DNA of 64,000 nucleotides from Gordonia terrae (GCF_001698225.1 NZ_CP016594.1:496001-560000), one strand, 5' to 3'. Counted from the first letter of the stretch, positions 27,700 to 37,240 are shown. Notes: generated by a model from the sequence alone, not told the origin. A program made the numbers and translations.

Positions 27700-27726
27700 G
27701 CCCTCACCCGGTGGTCGGGTGAGGGC
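27700..27726 (-). terminator. Terminator of the small monooxygenase gene
   Basis: The arms GCCCTCACCCG (27700-27710) and CGGGTGAGGGC (27716-27726) form a perfect 11-bp stem with loop GTGGT. It lies 16 bases beyond the stop codon of the monooxygenase and upstream of the thiolase operon promoter. Confidence 0.75.
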
Positions 27727-27742
27727 GATTGCCGCAAGAGCG

Positions 27743-28063
27743 TCAGATGGTCCCTTTATCGTCCTGACCTGCGGGGACGGCGGTGAATGTGCGCACATCG
27801 AGAGGTCCGGCGAGCAGACCGCCGATCGTCTTGCCGAGTTCGGTGAGGGCAGGTGCGGCGCCGTGGGTGGCCAGGGCCTCCATGGATTCCCAGCGCTCGA
27901 TCATCACCAGATCGGTCGAGTCCCCGGTGGCCTCGTGTAGTGCGTACTTCCCGCAACCGGGCTCATCGTGCACCTGGGGGATGGCCTTGAGGACGGCGTC
28001 GCGCACGGCCTGTTCCTCCCCGGCCTTGGGGGAGATGGTGGCGACAACGATCACTTCGGACAT
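27743..28063 (-). CDS. Antibiotic-biosynthesis-monooxygenase-fold (ABM) protein, YgiN-like
   Basis: A 106-residue single-domain protein beginning MSEVIVVATISPKAGEEQAV. KAIPQVHDEPGCGKYALHEA and VMIERWESMEALATHG are the typical ABM dimer pattern. Members are small quinol oxygenases or heme-degrading enzymes that need no cofactor. The substrate is unknown. ATG 28063 is the start. It diverges from the mce operon across a 480-base gap. Confidence 0.82.
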   Translation of the reverse strand: MSEVIVVATISPKAGEEQAVRDAVLKAIPQVHDEPGCGKYALHEATGDSTDLVMIERWESMEALATHGAAPALTELGKTIGGLLAGPLDVRTFTAVPAGQDDKGTI

Positions 28064-28543
28064 TCATGGTTCTCCATTCGCGGTCGAGCGGGGGCGGCGC
28101 GGGTGTCGCGCGGTGAACCGGAAGGCCGAACGGTCGACGACCCGGACACCTCGGTGACGTTAGGGGAGTGGGCGGGGCTTCGGTGCCCGTTTGCCGACAC
28201 GGGGGCGGTGACGCGCCCGTGACCGGCGGTGCGATCCGGAATGAGATGGAGAACACAGTCGAGGCCTCAATGTGACTACGTGTGATGCCTGATATTTGGG
28301 ACAGAATCGACGCTTCGTGTCTACGAACCCGCAGACCAGTGGCATGTTCCGCTCAAATCCGGTGTGCGAGCCGCTGATCGGACACGTGGATCGTCACTGC
28401 CCCCAGCGGGCGGTGTCGATGACCCGGGGGCAGGTGATCGCACCGGATGCGGTTTGCCCGCCACAAACGCGTCTACCTATGCTCCGTGCGTTCGGTCACA
28501 TTCCGCGGCCGTGAAGTGCCTGGGACGGTTTCGGGGGTTGTGG
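28064..28543. other. Long intergenic region before the mce operon
   Basis: No convincing gene is seen here, although the yrbE reading frame stays open upstream to 28364. A possible promoter for the operon is TTGCCC (28454-28459) and TATGCT (28478-28483) with an 18-base spacer. The region would serve both the leftward monooxygenase gene and the rightward mce operon. No clear palindromic operator was found. Confidence 0.45.
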
Positions 28544-29365
28544 GTGACTACTGCGAGCATCCGTCTGGGGCGTTCGGGGCCTGCGACCTATGTGCTCGGC
28601 TCGGTCCGGACCTTCGGGCGCCTGGTGCGGATGACGGCCAGGTCCTCGGCGATTGCCGGCGCGGAGATCGCGACCGGCCGATTCCCGTTGCGCGAGAGCC
28701 TGGTTCAGGGGTGGTTCTTCGTATCGGTGTCCCTGTGGCCGGCGATACTCATCTCGGTACCGATGGGGGTCGTGATCGCGGTGCAGATCGGCAGCGTCGC
28801 CTCGAACGTGGGTGCCAACTCGATGGCCGGAGCCGTCGGCGGCATGGGTGTCATGCAGCAGATCGCGCCATTGGCGACCGCCCTGCTCGTCGGTGGCGCC
28901 GGCGGGTCGGCGATCGCGTCGGACCTCGGCGCGCGCACGATCCGCGATGAGATCGATGCGCTGCGCACCATGGGTATCGACCCTCATCAGCGTCTGGTGG
29001 CGCCGCGGCTGGTGGCGATGTCCCTGGTGGCGCCCGCTCTCGCGGTTCTGGTGATCCTGATGAGCATCCTGTCCAGCTTCGCCGTGGCGGCCATCGGGCA
29101 GGGTGTCGCGCCGGGTTCGTACTGGTTGTCCTTCGGCAGTTTCGCATCGATCACCGACCTGCTGATCTGCCTCGGCAAAGCCGTCGTCTTCGGATTCGTG
29201 GTGGCCGCCATCGCCTGTCACCGCGGCCTCGAGGCGAAAGGCGGACCGAAGGGTGTCGCCGACAGCGTGAATGCCGCAGTCGTGCTCGGCATCCTCGTCT
29301 GCGTCGTCGTCAATCTCGCACTGACCCAGCTGACCATGATGTTCGTCCCCATCCGGTTCCTGTGA
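28544..29365 (+). CDS. yrbEA: MlaE/YrbE-type permease, first subunit of the mce system
   Basis: A 273-residue integral membrane protein of the MlaE family: five to six hydrophobic segments and the conserved cytoplasmic loop with DLGARTIRDEIDALRTMGID, thought to contact the MceG ATPase. With YrbEB it forms the channel through which lipids pass in Mce importers. GTG 28544 is chosen because the encoded N-terminus (MTTASIRLGRSGPATYVLG) fits the family; GTG 28511 is an alternative. It is the first of nine closely packed genes. Confidence 0.9.
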   Translation: MTTASIRLGRSGPATYVLGSVRTFGRLVRMTARSSAIAGAEIATGRFPLRESLVQGWFFVSVSLWPAILISVPMGVVIAVQIGSVASNVGANSMAGAVGGMGVMQQIAPLATALLVGGAGGSAIASDLGARTIRDEIDALRTMGIDPHQRLVAPRLVAMSLVAPALAVLVILMSILSSFAVAAIGQGVAPGSYWLSFGSFASITDLLICLGKAVVFGFVVAAIACHRGLEAKGGPKGVADSVNAAVVLGILVCVVVNLALTQLTMMFVPIRFL

Positions 29366-29375
29366 CGGGCGGCAG

Positions 29376-30248
29376 ATGATCACCGAGACAGACGAACCCG
29401 CCCACTACCGGCGGCGTTGGCTCGGCTGGACCCGCTCGCTCCGAAGGGCCTGGGGGCCGGTCGACGCAGTGGGACGCCAGTTCCATTTCGTGTGGATGGC
29501 GCTGAGCGGCATCGGCCATGCGCTCCGGATGCATCGCCGACGGACGGCCGAGATCTTCACCGACCTCGCCTGGGGGAATGGCCGGGCCCTGATCGTCGGT
29601 GGCGGAGTCGCGCCGGTGCTCGCGCTGATGGGTGTGGTGTCGGGCGCGATGATCGGGATCATCGGGTTCGAGGTACTCGACATGCTGGGGGTCGGGCCGC
29701 TGGCCGGTGCGATGTCGGCGATAGCCAATCCGCGTGAGCTCGCGCCCCTGATCGCCGCGGTCGGCTTCGCGGCCCAGGCCGGTTGCCGGATCACCGCCGA
29801 GGTCGGCGCCATGCGGATCTCCGAGGAGATCGACGCGCTCGAGGCACAGGCGATCGACCCCGTGCCGTATGTGGTCTCGACGCGCGTGATCGCGTCGGTG
29901 CTCACGGTGATACCGGCCTATCTCATCGCGCTCGCGCTCGGCTTCGCGACCACCCGCCTCACCGTCACCGCTGTCCAGGGGCAGCCGACCGGCGCCTACC
30001 AGCACTACTTCGACATGTTCGTCGAACCCTTCGACCTCGCCTACTCGCTGGTGAAGGTCGCGGTGTTCGTCATAGTGGTGACGCTCGTCCACGCCTATCA
30101 GGGCTTCTATGCCTCCGGTGGCCCGGAGGGCGTCGGGGTGGCGTCGGGTCGCGCGATCCGCGCCAGCCTCGTGGCCATCACCGTGTGCGACATGGTGCTG
30201 ACCCTGCTGATGTGGGGCCTCGAATCGTCGATCGACTTCGCGGGGTGA
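29376..30248 (+). CDS. yrbEB: MlaE/YrbE-type permease, second subunit of the mce system
   Basis: A 290-residue MlaE-family permease, partner of the preceding gene. It has a charged N-terminus, then about six membrane segments, with the conserved loop EVGAMRISEEIDALEAQAID. It starts at ATG 29376, ten bases after yrbEA, and ends four bases before mceA. Two YrbE proteins followed by six Mce proteins is the standard actinobacterial mce operon. Confidence 0.92.
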   Translation: MITETDEPAHYRRRWLGWTRSLRRAWGPVDAVGRQFHFVWMALSGIGHALRMHRRRTAEIFTDLAWGNGRALIVGGGVAPVLALMGVVSGAMIGIIGFEVLDMLGVGPLAGAMSAIANPRELAPLIAAVGFAAQAGCRITAEVGAMRISEEIDALEAQAIDPVPYVVSTRVIASVLTVIPAYLIALALGFATTRLTVTAVQGQPTGAYQHYFDMFVEPFDLAYSLVKVAVFVIVVTLVHAYQGFYASGGPEGVGVASGRAIRASLVAITVCDMVLTLLMWGLESSIDFAG

Positions 30249-30252
30249 GTGC

Positions 30253-31260
30253 ATGACCAATCATCGGGAGCCGAGTGTCCGCGGTTATCGGATCCGCGGC
30301 CTGTGCGTCCTCGCGCTTGTGATGTTGCTCGGAATCGCACTGTGGCAGAAAGTGACCCCGGAGCCCGCCGACGGCGTGCGGTTCGCCCTGGTGGTCGCCG
30401 ACCTCGGCGACGGTGTCGGGGAGGCCACCCCGGTCCGGTTGCACGGGCTCACGGTGGGTGAGGTCGTCGACCATCGGCCGCACGGGCCCGGACGTCAGCT
30501 CGTCACACTCTCGGTGGACGGCGCGCGATTCGGTGAGTTGTCCGACGAGCTCGATGTGCGTTTCATCTCCGGCACCGTGTTCGGTTCGACGGCCGTCGAG
30601 CTCGTTCCGTCGGAAACCGGTGTGCCACTGCGCCCGCGAGCGGTCCTCGATCTGGGCAACCGCGCGTCCGACGACACCATCACGACCATCATGCGGGACT
30701 CCGGACGACTGATGATCGACGTCGTCAACCGCGATCTCGCGATGTCTCTCGACGCGGGCGCCGAACTCAGCGCGGCGTCGGCCCCGCTGCTCGCCTCCGG
30801 ACTCGTCGTGTTGCGCACGATGCAGCGAAAGATGAATATGCCGATGGCCGAACTGCTTCCGGCTCTGGCCAACGCATCAGAGGGCACCGCGGCGTTCACC
30901 CCGTCGGCCATCGGCATCCTCAACTCACTCGCCTCGGTGGCAGAACTCGACGATCCGACGCAGGTGGAGCTCGCCAACGGCACCATCGTCGAGGTCTCGA
31001 ACCTGGTGTTCTCCTTCGCCGGCCGCCTCGTGGGTGCTCTCGCGCCGATGTCGGGCCTCATGGATGTGATGCTCGACCTCATCATCCCGCTCAATCAAGG
31101 GCTGCAGGGCATCACACCGGGCAAGGTGGAGCGCCTGCTCGACGGCGCGGACGGTGCGCTGCATCGTCGCGGCGGCCGCGTCGACCTCGACACCGAGATC
31201 CTGCTGCAGGGGTTCCCCGCCTTCGGACTGCCGCTGGCGTCGATGAAGGGGACACGATGA
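30253..31260 (+). CDS. mceA: Mce family protein MceA
   Basis: A 335-residue substrate-binding-type protein with one N-terminal membrane anchor (LCVLALVMLLGIALW, about residues 17-31) and an MlaD/MCE domain (about 40-115: ATPVRLHGLTVGEVVDHRP, FISGTVFGSTAVELVP). The long helical C-terminal part is thought to build a tunnel through the periplasm with the other Mce subunits. It is somewhat shorter than M. tuberculosis MceA proteins. Its stop overlaps mceB as ATGA. Confidence 0.9.
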   Translation: MTNHREPSVRGYRIRGLCVLALVMLLGIALWQKVTPEPADGVRFALVVADLGDGVGEATPVRLHGLTVGEVVDHRPHGPGRQLVTLSVDGARFGELSDELDVRFISGTVFGSTAVELVPSETGVPLRPRAVLDLGNRASDDTITTIMRDSGRLMIDVVNRDLAMSLDAGAELSAASAPLLASGLVVLRTMQRKMNMPMAELLPALANASEGTAAFTPSAIGILNSLASVAELDDPTQVELANGTIVEVSNLVFSFAGRLVGALAPMSGLMDVMLDLIIPLNQGLQGITPGKVERLLDGADGALHRRGGRVDLDTEILLQGFPAFGLPLASMKGTR

Positions 31261-32273
31261 AGAGCCCACGTCAGGCCGCCATCCGGCTCGCCGTTCTCGG
31301 CGTCGCGGCCGCACTGATCGTCACGCTGATCGTCGCGGCCATCCAGCGTCCCGTCGCCGGTGAGACGGTGGACTATCGCGCCACCTTCGGAGATGTCTTC
31401 GGCCTCACCCAGAATGCCGATGTCCGGTTGCGCGGCGTCCAGATCGGCAAGGTGACCGGAATCGATCTGACCGACGACGCCCGCGCCGAAGTCGGGTTCC
31501 ACATCCAGGACGAGCACCGGTTGCGCACCGCGGACAAGTTGTCCATCCGATTCCAGAACCTGACCGGTCAGCGCTACCTCGAGGTCATCCGCGGCGAGGC
31601 GACCGCCCCGGAGGTCGCCGACGGCTCGCTCGTCACCAACACTGCGGACTCCTTCGACATCACCACCGTCTTCAACGGCCTGCGCCCGTTGCTCAGCGCG
31701 GCGGATCCCGAGGTCTACAACCGACTCGCGACCAATCTGGTGGCACTCATCGACGGCGGCAGCGACGACATGGGGCCGGTGCTCAAGGACATCACGTTGC
31801 TTGCCTCCTACGCGAGTGACCGCACCGCGGTGATGGAGACGATCGTCGGCAACCTGGAGCAGATCTCGGTCGAGATCAACGGGCGGTCGGAGAATCTCGC
31901 GGCGATCCTCAAGGTGTTCCACTCGATCTTCATGCCGATCGCGACCCGGATGGAGGAGTTCCTGTCGCTCATGGACAAGGGGTCCATCGAGCTCTCGGAG
32001 ATCCTGCGCGTGACCGATGCGCTCGCGCTGATGGGGCTCGGGGCCCGGAGCACCTCCGACGACGTGAATCAGAAGATCACCGAGGTAATCCCCGACACAC
32101 GCGCCGCGGTGCGGTCGCTGTCGCTGCTCCCCGGACTGCTCGAGGGCCTGAACAAGGTGATCCCACAGGCGAACCCGGCGCGATCGTGCAGCAACGGGCA
32201 GGTCACGATGCCGGTGACCGCCGGCGTCCTGCTGAACGGCCGGCCGCTCACCGTGTGCAAGGGGGACCGATGA
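31257..32273 (+). CDS. mceB: Mce family protein MceB
   Basis: A 338-residue Mce protein: N-terminal anchor AIRLAVLGVAAALIVTLIVA, MCE domain with FGLTQNADVRLRGVQIGKV and FQNLTGQRYLEVI, followed by a helical region. Cys residues near the C-terminus (ARSCSNGQ and TVCKGDR) are typical of MceB-type subunits. It overlaps mceA and mceC by four bases each, so the subunits are made in a coupled series. Confidence 0.9.
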   Translation: MKSPRQAAIRLAVLGVAAALIVTLIVAAIQRPVAGETVDYRATFGDVFGLTQNADVRLRGVQIGKVTGIDLTDDARAEVGFHIQDEHRLRTADKLSIRFQNLTGQRYLEVIRGEATAPEVADGSLVTNTADSFDITTVFNGLRPLLSAADPEVYNRLATNLVALIDGGSDDMGPVLKDITLLASYASDRTAVMETIVGNLEQISVEINGRSENLAAILKVFHSIFMPIATRMEEFLSLMDKGSIELSEILRVTDALALMGLGARSTSDDVNQKITEVIPDTRAAVRSLSLLPGLLEGLNKVIPQANPARSCSNGQVTMPVTAGVLLNGRPLTVCKGDR

Positions 32274-33283
32274 GTGACACCCGCAGCAAGACGCTGATCG
32301 GCGCGGAGGACGCGTCGTCGAGCTCCCAGATGTGGTGGGCGACCGTCAGTATCGCCGTTGTCGCGATCCTCATCGCGACGACGAGCATTCTGTACCTGAA
32401 ACCGCCGGGTACGCAGACCTTCCACCTGACACTCAGCGAATCCGGCAACCTGCGGGCCGGGGACGCCGTCCGGGTGGCAGGTGTCCCGGTCGGCAAGATA
32501 CTCGGACTCGGCCTCCGCGAGGATCACGTCGACGTCGAGTTCTCGGTGAAATCCGAGGTCTTCGTCGGCGACACGACATCGGTGAGTGTACGGATGCTGA
32601 CCCCGATCGGCGGGCTGTATCTCGCGATGATGCCGTCGGGCACCGAGCCGCTGCGCGAGCCCATCCCGCAGACACGTGCCGACGTGCCGTTCCTCGTCGA
32701 CGATCTCGTCTCGAACGCGGTCGACGTGACCGACCAGATCGACACCGACGCATTGCGCGACGCGATGTCGGCGTCCTCGGTGGCCCTCGACGACGCGCCG
32801 GGAACGGTGCGCAGCACCGTCACCGACATGCAGAAGGTGATCGAACTCTTCGCCCGCCAGAAGAACCAGATCGAGGACCTGCTGTCGCTGTCCAACGAGT
32901 ACCTCGGCGCCGTGCTCGACAACAAGTCATTGATCACCGAGGTGATCCGGGCCTACGCCGTGCTCGGACCGTCGGCCATCGCATCGGCCGAGGAGACGAA
33001 GGTCTTCGCCGACTCCCTCTCGATCCTCGTCGGCGTCATCTTCGACTTCCTGTCGGGCCCGTACCAACAGAAGCTCGAACCCCTTCTGCCGCCGCTCGTC
33101 GAGGCGCGGAACGTCGGCCGGGACATGGTCGGTTGGTCGACGCAGGTCGTCGACCAGATGCGACACACGCTGGTGAGCCTGGGCGAGCTGGCCGGCCCCG
33201 AGGGCAAGGCGCTGATCGACCAGAGCGGACTCACCACCCGGTTGCCCGACGTCTGCCTGCCCGTGCCCGGACGGACCTGCTGA
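32270..33283 (+). CDS. mceC: Mce family protein MceC
   Basis: A 337-residue Mce protein. After a 25-residue cytosolic tail comes the anchor WWATVSIAVVAILIATTSIL, then the MCE domain (NLRAGDAVRVAGVPVGKILG, MLTPIGGLYLAMMP). The C-terminus has the paired Cys stretch VCLPVPGRTC. ATG 32270 overlaps the mceB stop; its own stop shares a base with the mceD start (TGATG). Confidence 0.9.
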   Translation: MSDTRSKTLIGAEDASSSSQMWWATVSIAVVAILIATTSILYLKPPGTQTFHLTLSESGNLRAGDAVRVAGVPVGKILGLGLREDHVDVEFSVKSEVFVGDTTSVSVRMLTPIGGLYLAMMPSGTEPLREPIPQTRADVPFLVDDLVSNAVDVTDQIDTDALRDAMSASSVALDDAPGTVRSTVTDMQKVIELFARQKNQIEDLLSLSNEYLGAVLDNKSLITEVIRAYAVLGPSAIASAEETKVFADSLSILVGVIFDFLSGPYQQKLEPLLPPLVEARNVGRDMVGWSTQVVDQMRHTLVSLGELAGPEGKALIDQSGLTTRLPDVCLPVPGRTC

Positions 33284-34410
33284 TGGCCACCGCGGACCAG
33301 TCGTCCCACGTCTCGGCGACCCGACGGCGCGCCCTGGCCGTCCTCACCATCGTCATCACGGTGGTCGCCGTGTGCAGTGTCGCGTTCACCAGCACCGACA
33401 CCCGGACCGGAACCGGGATCTGTGCGGCGTTCGAGAACTCGTTCGGCCTGTATCCCGGCGCGGCCGTGACCATCCGCGGAATACAGGTCGGAACGGTCGA
33501 CTCGGTGACGCCGCGCGGCACCTCCGTCCAGGTCGACATGTCCATCGACGACCGGCCTCTCGGTGGCGACGTCGGCGCGGCGATCGTGAACTCGTCGATC
33601 CTCACCGACCGACGCGTCGAGCTCGTGAACACCGAAGAACGGAGCGGCACAGCAGAGTTCGACGGCACGTGCATTCCGGAATCGCGTACGGCCGAGCCCA
33701 TCAGCGTTCCGGATGCGCTGGCATCGTTCTCCCGGTTCTTCACCGAGATCACCACCGCCGACGAGTCGGGCCGACTACCTCTGCAGGTTTTGCTCGAAGG
33801 TGCGGACCGCGAGATCGGCGGCCTCGGACCCACGATCAACCGACAGCTACGGTCGTTGGGCCAGATGATGGAATCGCCGGACACCTTCATGAGGCAGTTC
33901 GGCACGCTCATCGAGAACAGTGCAGAGCTCACCGAGTTCGTCGACGCCGACTGGGACAACGTCTCCACCACCATCACAACGCTCGGGCCGGGCCTGTCGC
34001 TGATCGAGTACCTGCTCGGACTGGTCAAGACCATCGTCGAGAAGCTCGCCGACGCCATCGGCCCTCTCGACCGGCTGTTCAACGAGAACTTCCCGCTCGT
34101 CATGGATGCGCTCAACGCGTCCGTACCGATCGTGAAGCTGGTGCGCACCAGAGCAGAGGAATCCCCGGAGCTGCTCCGCACGATCCCCGGCGTCCTCACC
34201 ATGCTCCACACGATGATCGAACGCCCGGGGCGCGGAATCGGCGTCGACTATCGTGCACCCACTGCGCAGCTGCGAAGCCCCGACGCTGAGCGGATGTGCG
34301 CTGCGCTCAACAAGATCCCGGGGAGCCGATGTGAGGTGGCGTCGTCGCAGATGATCGCCGTGCCGCTACCGCAGTTGCTTCTCGACGACCTGACGGGACA
34401 TCGACGATGA
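33283..34410 (+). CDS. mceD: Mce family protein MceD
   Basis: A 375-residue Mce protein, the longest of the six. Anchor LAVLTIVITVVAVCSVAFTS; MCE domain with FGLYPGAAVTIRGIQVGTVD and VNSSILTDRRVELVN; then a helical segment. Two Cys near the end (RMCAALNKIPGSRCE) match the MceD pattern. The start overlaps mceC by one base, and the stop overlaps mceE as ATGA. Confidence 0.9.
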   Translation: MATADQSSHVSATRRRALAVLTIVITVVAVCSVAFTSTDTRTGTGICAAFENSFGLYPGAAVTIRGIQVGTVDSVTPRGTSVQVDMSIDDRPLGGDVGAAIVNSSILTDRRVELVNTEERSGTAEFDGTCIPESRTAEPISVPDALASFSRFFTEITTADESGRLPLQVLLEGADREIGGLGPTINRQLRSLGQMMESPDTFMRQFGTLIENSAELTEFVDADWDNVSTTITTLGPGLSLIEYLLGLVKTIVEKLADAIGPLDRLFNENFPLVMDALNASVPIVKLVRTRAEESPELLRTIPGVLTMLHTMIERPGRGIGVDYRAPTAQLRSPDAERMCAALNKIPGSRCEVASSQMIAVPLPQLLLDDLTGHRR

Positions 34411-35441
34411 TCCACGGCCTCATCTCGCCGCGTCGTCGCCTGACGGCGTGGCTCGGGCTGCTCCTGGCCGCAGTCCTGACGTGCGTCGGCTGCTCGTTCA
34501 ATCCGGGGAACCACGCCATGCCGGGTACCGGTGTCGGCGGTCCGACGTACCGCCTCGACCTCGAGTTCACCTCCCTGCTCAGTCTTCCCGCCGGCGCCGA
34601 GGTGCGCAGCAACGGTGCGAAGGTCGGTTCGATGCAATCGATCACGCTCCGCGACGCGTTCGTGATCGCGCACGTCGAGGTCAGCGAGGACGTCGAGTTG
34701 CCCTATGGGACAAGGGCGGAACTACGACAGACGTCGATGCTCGGCGACATCTACATCGCCCTGATCCCGCCGGCCGTGGTGGGGCCGGACAATCTCGGCG
34801 ACGGCGATGTCATCTCCCTCGCCGACACCGACCCGGGACCGCAGATCGAAGATGTGCTGGCGAGGATGGCCGACTTCGTCAACGCCGGCAGCGTGACCCG
34901 CCTGCAGGATGCGATCGCCGGCCTCAACGCCGCGCTGCCCTCCGACGTCGCCGAACTCCGGGGATTGTCCGAATTCGGTTCGGCCGCACTGCACGAGTCC
35001 GCTGACAACCGCGACGCAATCGGTCGCACCATCGAGGCCGCAGACCAGCTGAGTGGTCGCCTCGACGCGATGCGTGGCGATCTCGGATTCATCTTCTCCG
35101 ATCGCGCCCGCAGCCGGATGGAACGAGTGCCGCAGTTCATGACTGCCGTCCTCAACGTCGTGATCGACGTCAACACGCTGACCACCGGCCTGGAGTGGCT
35201 CATCCCGCGGCTTCCCCACCTGCGGGCCAATCTCGAGCTGATCGCCCCGCTCATCCGGGAACCCTCCGCGAGTCCACACCACCTCAACGGCAACGCGGCC
35301 ACGGTGGTGTCCTTGACCACGAACAAGCTTATTCCGTTTCTGTTGGGGCCCAACGTGAACATCGACCGGGTCAGCATCGCTGAGCAGGACGTCAGCGCGA
35401 ACGCGTTCATGTTGCTCAAGATGGTGGGGGCGGTCCGATGA
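34407..35441 (+). CDS. mceE: Mce family lipoprotein MceE
   Basis: A 344-residue Mce protein with a lipoprotein-type signal: WLGLLLAAVLTCVGC, with Cys29 the likely lipidated residue (Cys26 is an alternative; the lipobox is imperfect). MceE is the lipoprotein subunit in known systems (LprK/LprN type). The MCE domain follows (LPAGAEVRSNGAKVGSMQSI, QTSMLGDIYIALIPP). It overlaps mceD and mceF by four bases each. Confidence 0.88.
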   Translation: MIHGLISPRRRLTAWLGLLLAAVLTCVGCSFNPGNHAMPGTGVGGPTYRLDLEFTSLLSLPAGAEVRSNGAKVGSMQSITLRDAFVIAHVEVSEDVELPYGTRAELRQTSMLGDIYIALIPPAVVGPDNLGDGDVISLADTDPGPQIEDVLARMADFVNAGSVTRLQDAIAGLNAALPSDVAELRGLSEFGSAALHESADNRDAIGRTIEAADQLSGRLDAMRGDLGFIFSDRARSRMERVPQFMTAVLNVVIDVNTLTTGLEWLIPRLPHLRANLELIAPLIREPSASPHHLNGNAATVVSLTTNKLIPFLLGPNVNIDRVSIAEQDVSANAFMLLKMVGAVR

Positions 35442-36400
35442 GTCGAATCCCGGGGTGGGCCTCGGCCGTGGCGCTGATCGTCACGACAGTGCTCGGGGTC
35501 GGCTACCTTGTCGTCGACGTGCTCGCGGTCGATCCGATGGAGAAGAAGACGAGCATCACCGTCGATCTGACCGACTCCGCCGGCCTGACAACCGGTTCCG
35601 ACGTTGTCTATCGCGGTGTGAACATCGGACAGGTCGACGAGGTCACCGGACGTGAAGGTGGCGTCCGGGTCCGCCTCTCCTATTCGGCGAACCACCGCGT
35701 GCCCGTGGAGACCGACCTCGAGGTCGAACAGCTGTCATCACTCGGCGAATCTGTGTTCGCGTTCATGCCCACCACCGATGCGGGTCCCTTCCTGACGAAC
35801 GACGCCCATCTCACGCAGACCGTCGAGGTGCCGACCTCGGTCGCGCAGTTGCTCGGTGACACCTCGGCGATGCTCGAGCAGGTCGAACCGCAGCGGGTGA
35901 CACGGCTGATCGACACTTTCTCGCAGGCGGTCACGGGCATCGAGTCCACGGTGACCCCGGCGGTGCGTCGCGCTGCCGATCTGTTGCTGCTGACCCTCAC
36001 GTCGAGACAGGGTCATCTCGACGCACTGACCGACCACCTGACCGAGATACTCTCCAAGATAGATGAACTGAAGCCGGCGATGTTGGCGGCGCCGCCGCAG
36101 CTCGACGCGTTCGGGGAATCGTTGGGGGTCTCGTACGAGTACCTGTTCCTCGCCTCCCGCGAGCTCCGGGGGAGCGAGATCATGAGCTCGTGGCGCGACG
36201 AGCAGACGCAACTCGTCGAGGTGCTCGAGAAGTTGTCGCCCGACCTGCTCGCGCTCGGCGGCATACTGCGCCCGATCTCCAAGGCGACCGGACCGCTGAT
36301 CGGCATGATCGACCTCGCCGACCTGATCGACAGCGCTCTGCATTCCCTGCCCGGTGACCGGCTCCGCGTCGAACTCACCGCCCCGGGCGGACAACCGTGA
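35438..36400 (+). CDS. mceF: Mce family protein MceF
   Basis: A 320-residue Mce protein, last of the six. N-terminal anchor WASAVALIVTTVLGVGYLVV; MCE domain with GLTTGSDVVYRGVNIGQVDE and EQLSSLGESVFAFMP; C-terminal helices. It is notably shorter than the 400-500 residue MceF proteins of M. tuberculosis, having no long proline-rich tail. It overlaps mceE by four bases. Confidence 0.9.
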   Translation: MSRIPGWASAVALIVTTVLGVGYLVVDVLAVDPMEKKTSITVDLTDSAGLTTGSDVVYRGVNIGQVDEVTGREGGVRVRLSYSANHRVPVETDLEVEQLSSLGESVFAFMPTTDAGPFLTNDAHLTQTVEVPTSVAQLLGDTSAMLEQVEPQRVTRLIDTFSQAVTGIESTVTPAVRRAADLLLLTLTSRQGHLDALTDHLTEILSKIDELKPAMLAAPPQLDAFGESLGVSYEYLFLASRELRGSEIMSSWRDEQTQLVEVLEKLSPDLLALGGILRPISKATGPLIGMIDLADLIDSALHSLPGDRLRVELTAPGGQP

Positions 36401-36425
36401 ACCCCAGCCTCTCAAGGAGTCGAGC

Positions 36426-37226
36426 ATGAGCCAGCACGAGAACCCCAGCGTCGAGGACACCACCGGCGAGAAGGACGCCGACACCGACACCGGTGGACCG
36501 GCAGTGGCCGTGGACGACACACGCGAGGTACCCGAACGGGCCGCGAAACCCGCGAAAACCAAGGCGCCGAAGGTCAAGTCGCCGGGGTCGACGTCGACGA
36601 AGGGCGGCTCGGCCAAGGGCGGGAAGAAGGGCGGGAAGGCGAAGAAGAAGGGTTCGGGTGACGCGCCGCGGGCGAGCGCCCGGACGCGTGGACCGTTCGC
36701 CGTGCTCAGTGCCGTCGCGGCAATCGCGACCATTCTCGCTGTCGTGTTCGGAACTCTCTGGGCCACCGATGGTTCCGACGACGAGCTGGCGGTGCTGACA
36801 TCGACGATCGCCACCGAGGCGGAGGCCGAGCGGGTGGCCGGTGACTATGCACTGAACGTGTCGAAGGTCGACTACTCCGACATCGACGCGTGGCGCGGGG
36901 CCTTGCAGACCGGGGTGACCCAACAGCTCAAGGAGAAGATGAGCACCGCCGTCGACGTGGTCGCACCGCTGCTGACCCAGATGCAGTACGTCTCCACGGC
37001 CGAGAAGCTGGCCGCAACCGTCGCTCATACCGACGGAAATCGGTACGTGGTGCGGGTTTTCGTCGACATGGACTCCAAGAGCAGGCAGACCCCGGACGGT
37101 GTCACGGCGACTGCCAGCTACACCATCACCCTCGACAAGGCAGGCGACTGGACGATCACCGATGTCGGCGGCCTGGGCGCCGGGCTACCCGGACAGGGCG
37201 AGGAGGCGCCCGCCGGCGGCAACTGA
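36426..37226 (+). CDS. Mce-associated membrane protein (Mam type)
   Basis: A 266-residue bitopic protein. The first 95 residues are polar and end in a lysine/glycine-rich stretch (KGGKKGGKAKKKG), followed by one membrane helix (FAVLSAVAAIATILAVVFGTLW) and an NTF2/SnoaL-like extracytoplasmic domain (VAGDYALNVSKVDYSDIDAW). Such proteins follow mceF in most actinobacterial mce operons and are thought to stabilise the complex. ATG 36426 has the ribosome site AAGGAG. The very basic cytosolic tail is unusual for the family. Confidence 0.8.
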   Translation: MSQHENPSVEDTTGEKDADTDTGGPAVAVDDTREVPERAAKPAKTKAPKVKSPGSTSTKGGSAKGGKKGGKAKKKGSGDAPRASARTRGPFAVLSAVAAIATILAVVFGTLWATDGSDDELAVLTSTIATEAEAERVAGDYALNVSKVDYSDIDAWRGALQTGVTQQLKEKMSTAVDVVAPLLTQMQYVSTAEKLAATVAHTDGNRYVVRVFVDMDSKSRQTPDGVTATASYTITLDKAGDWTITDVGGLGAGLPGQGEEAPAGGN

Positions 37227-37240
37227 GCCGCCGGCGAATC

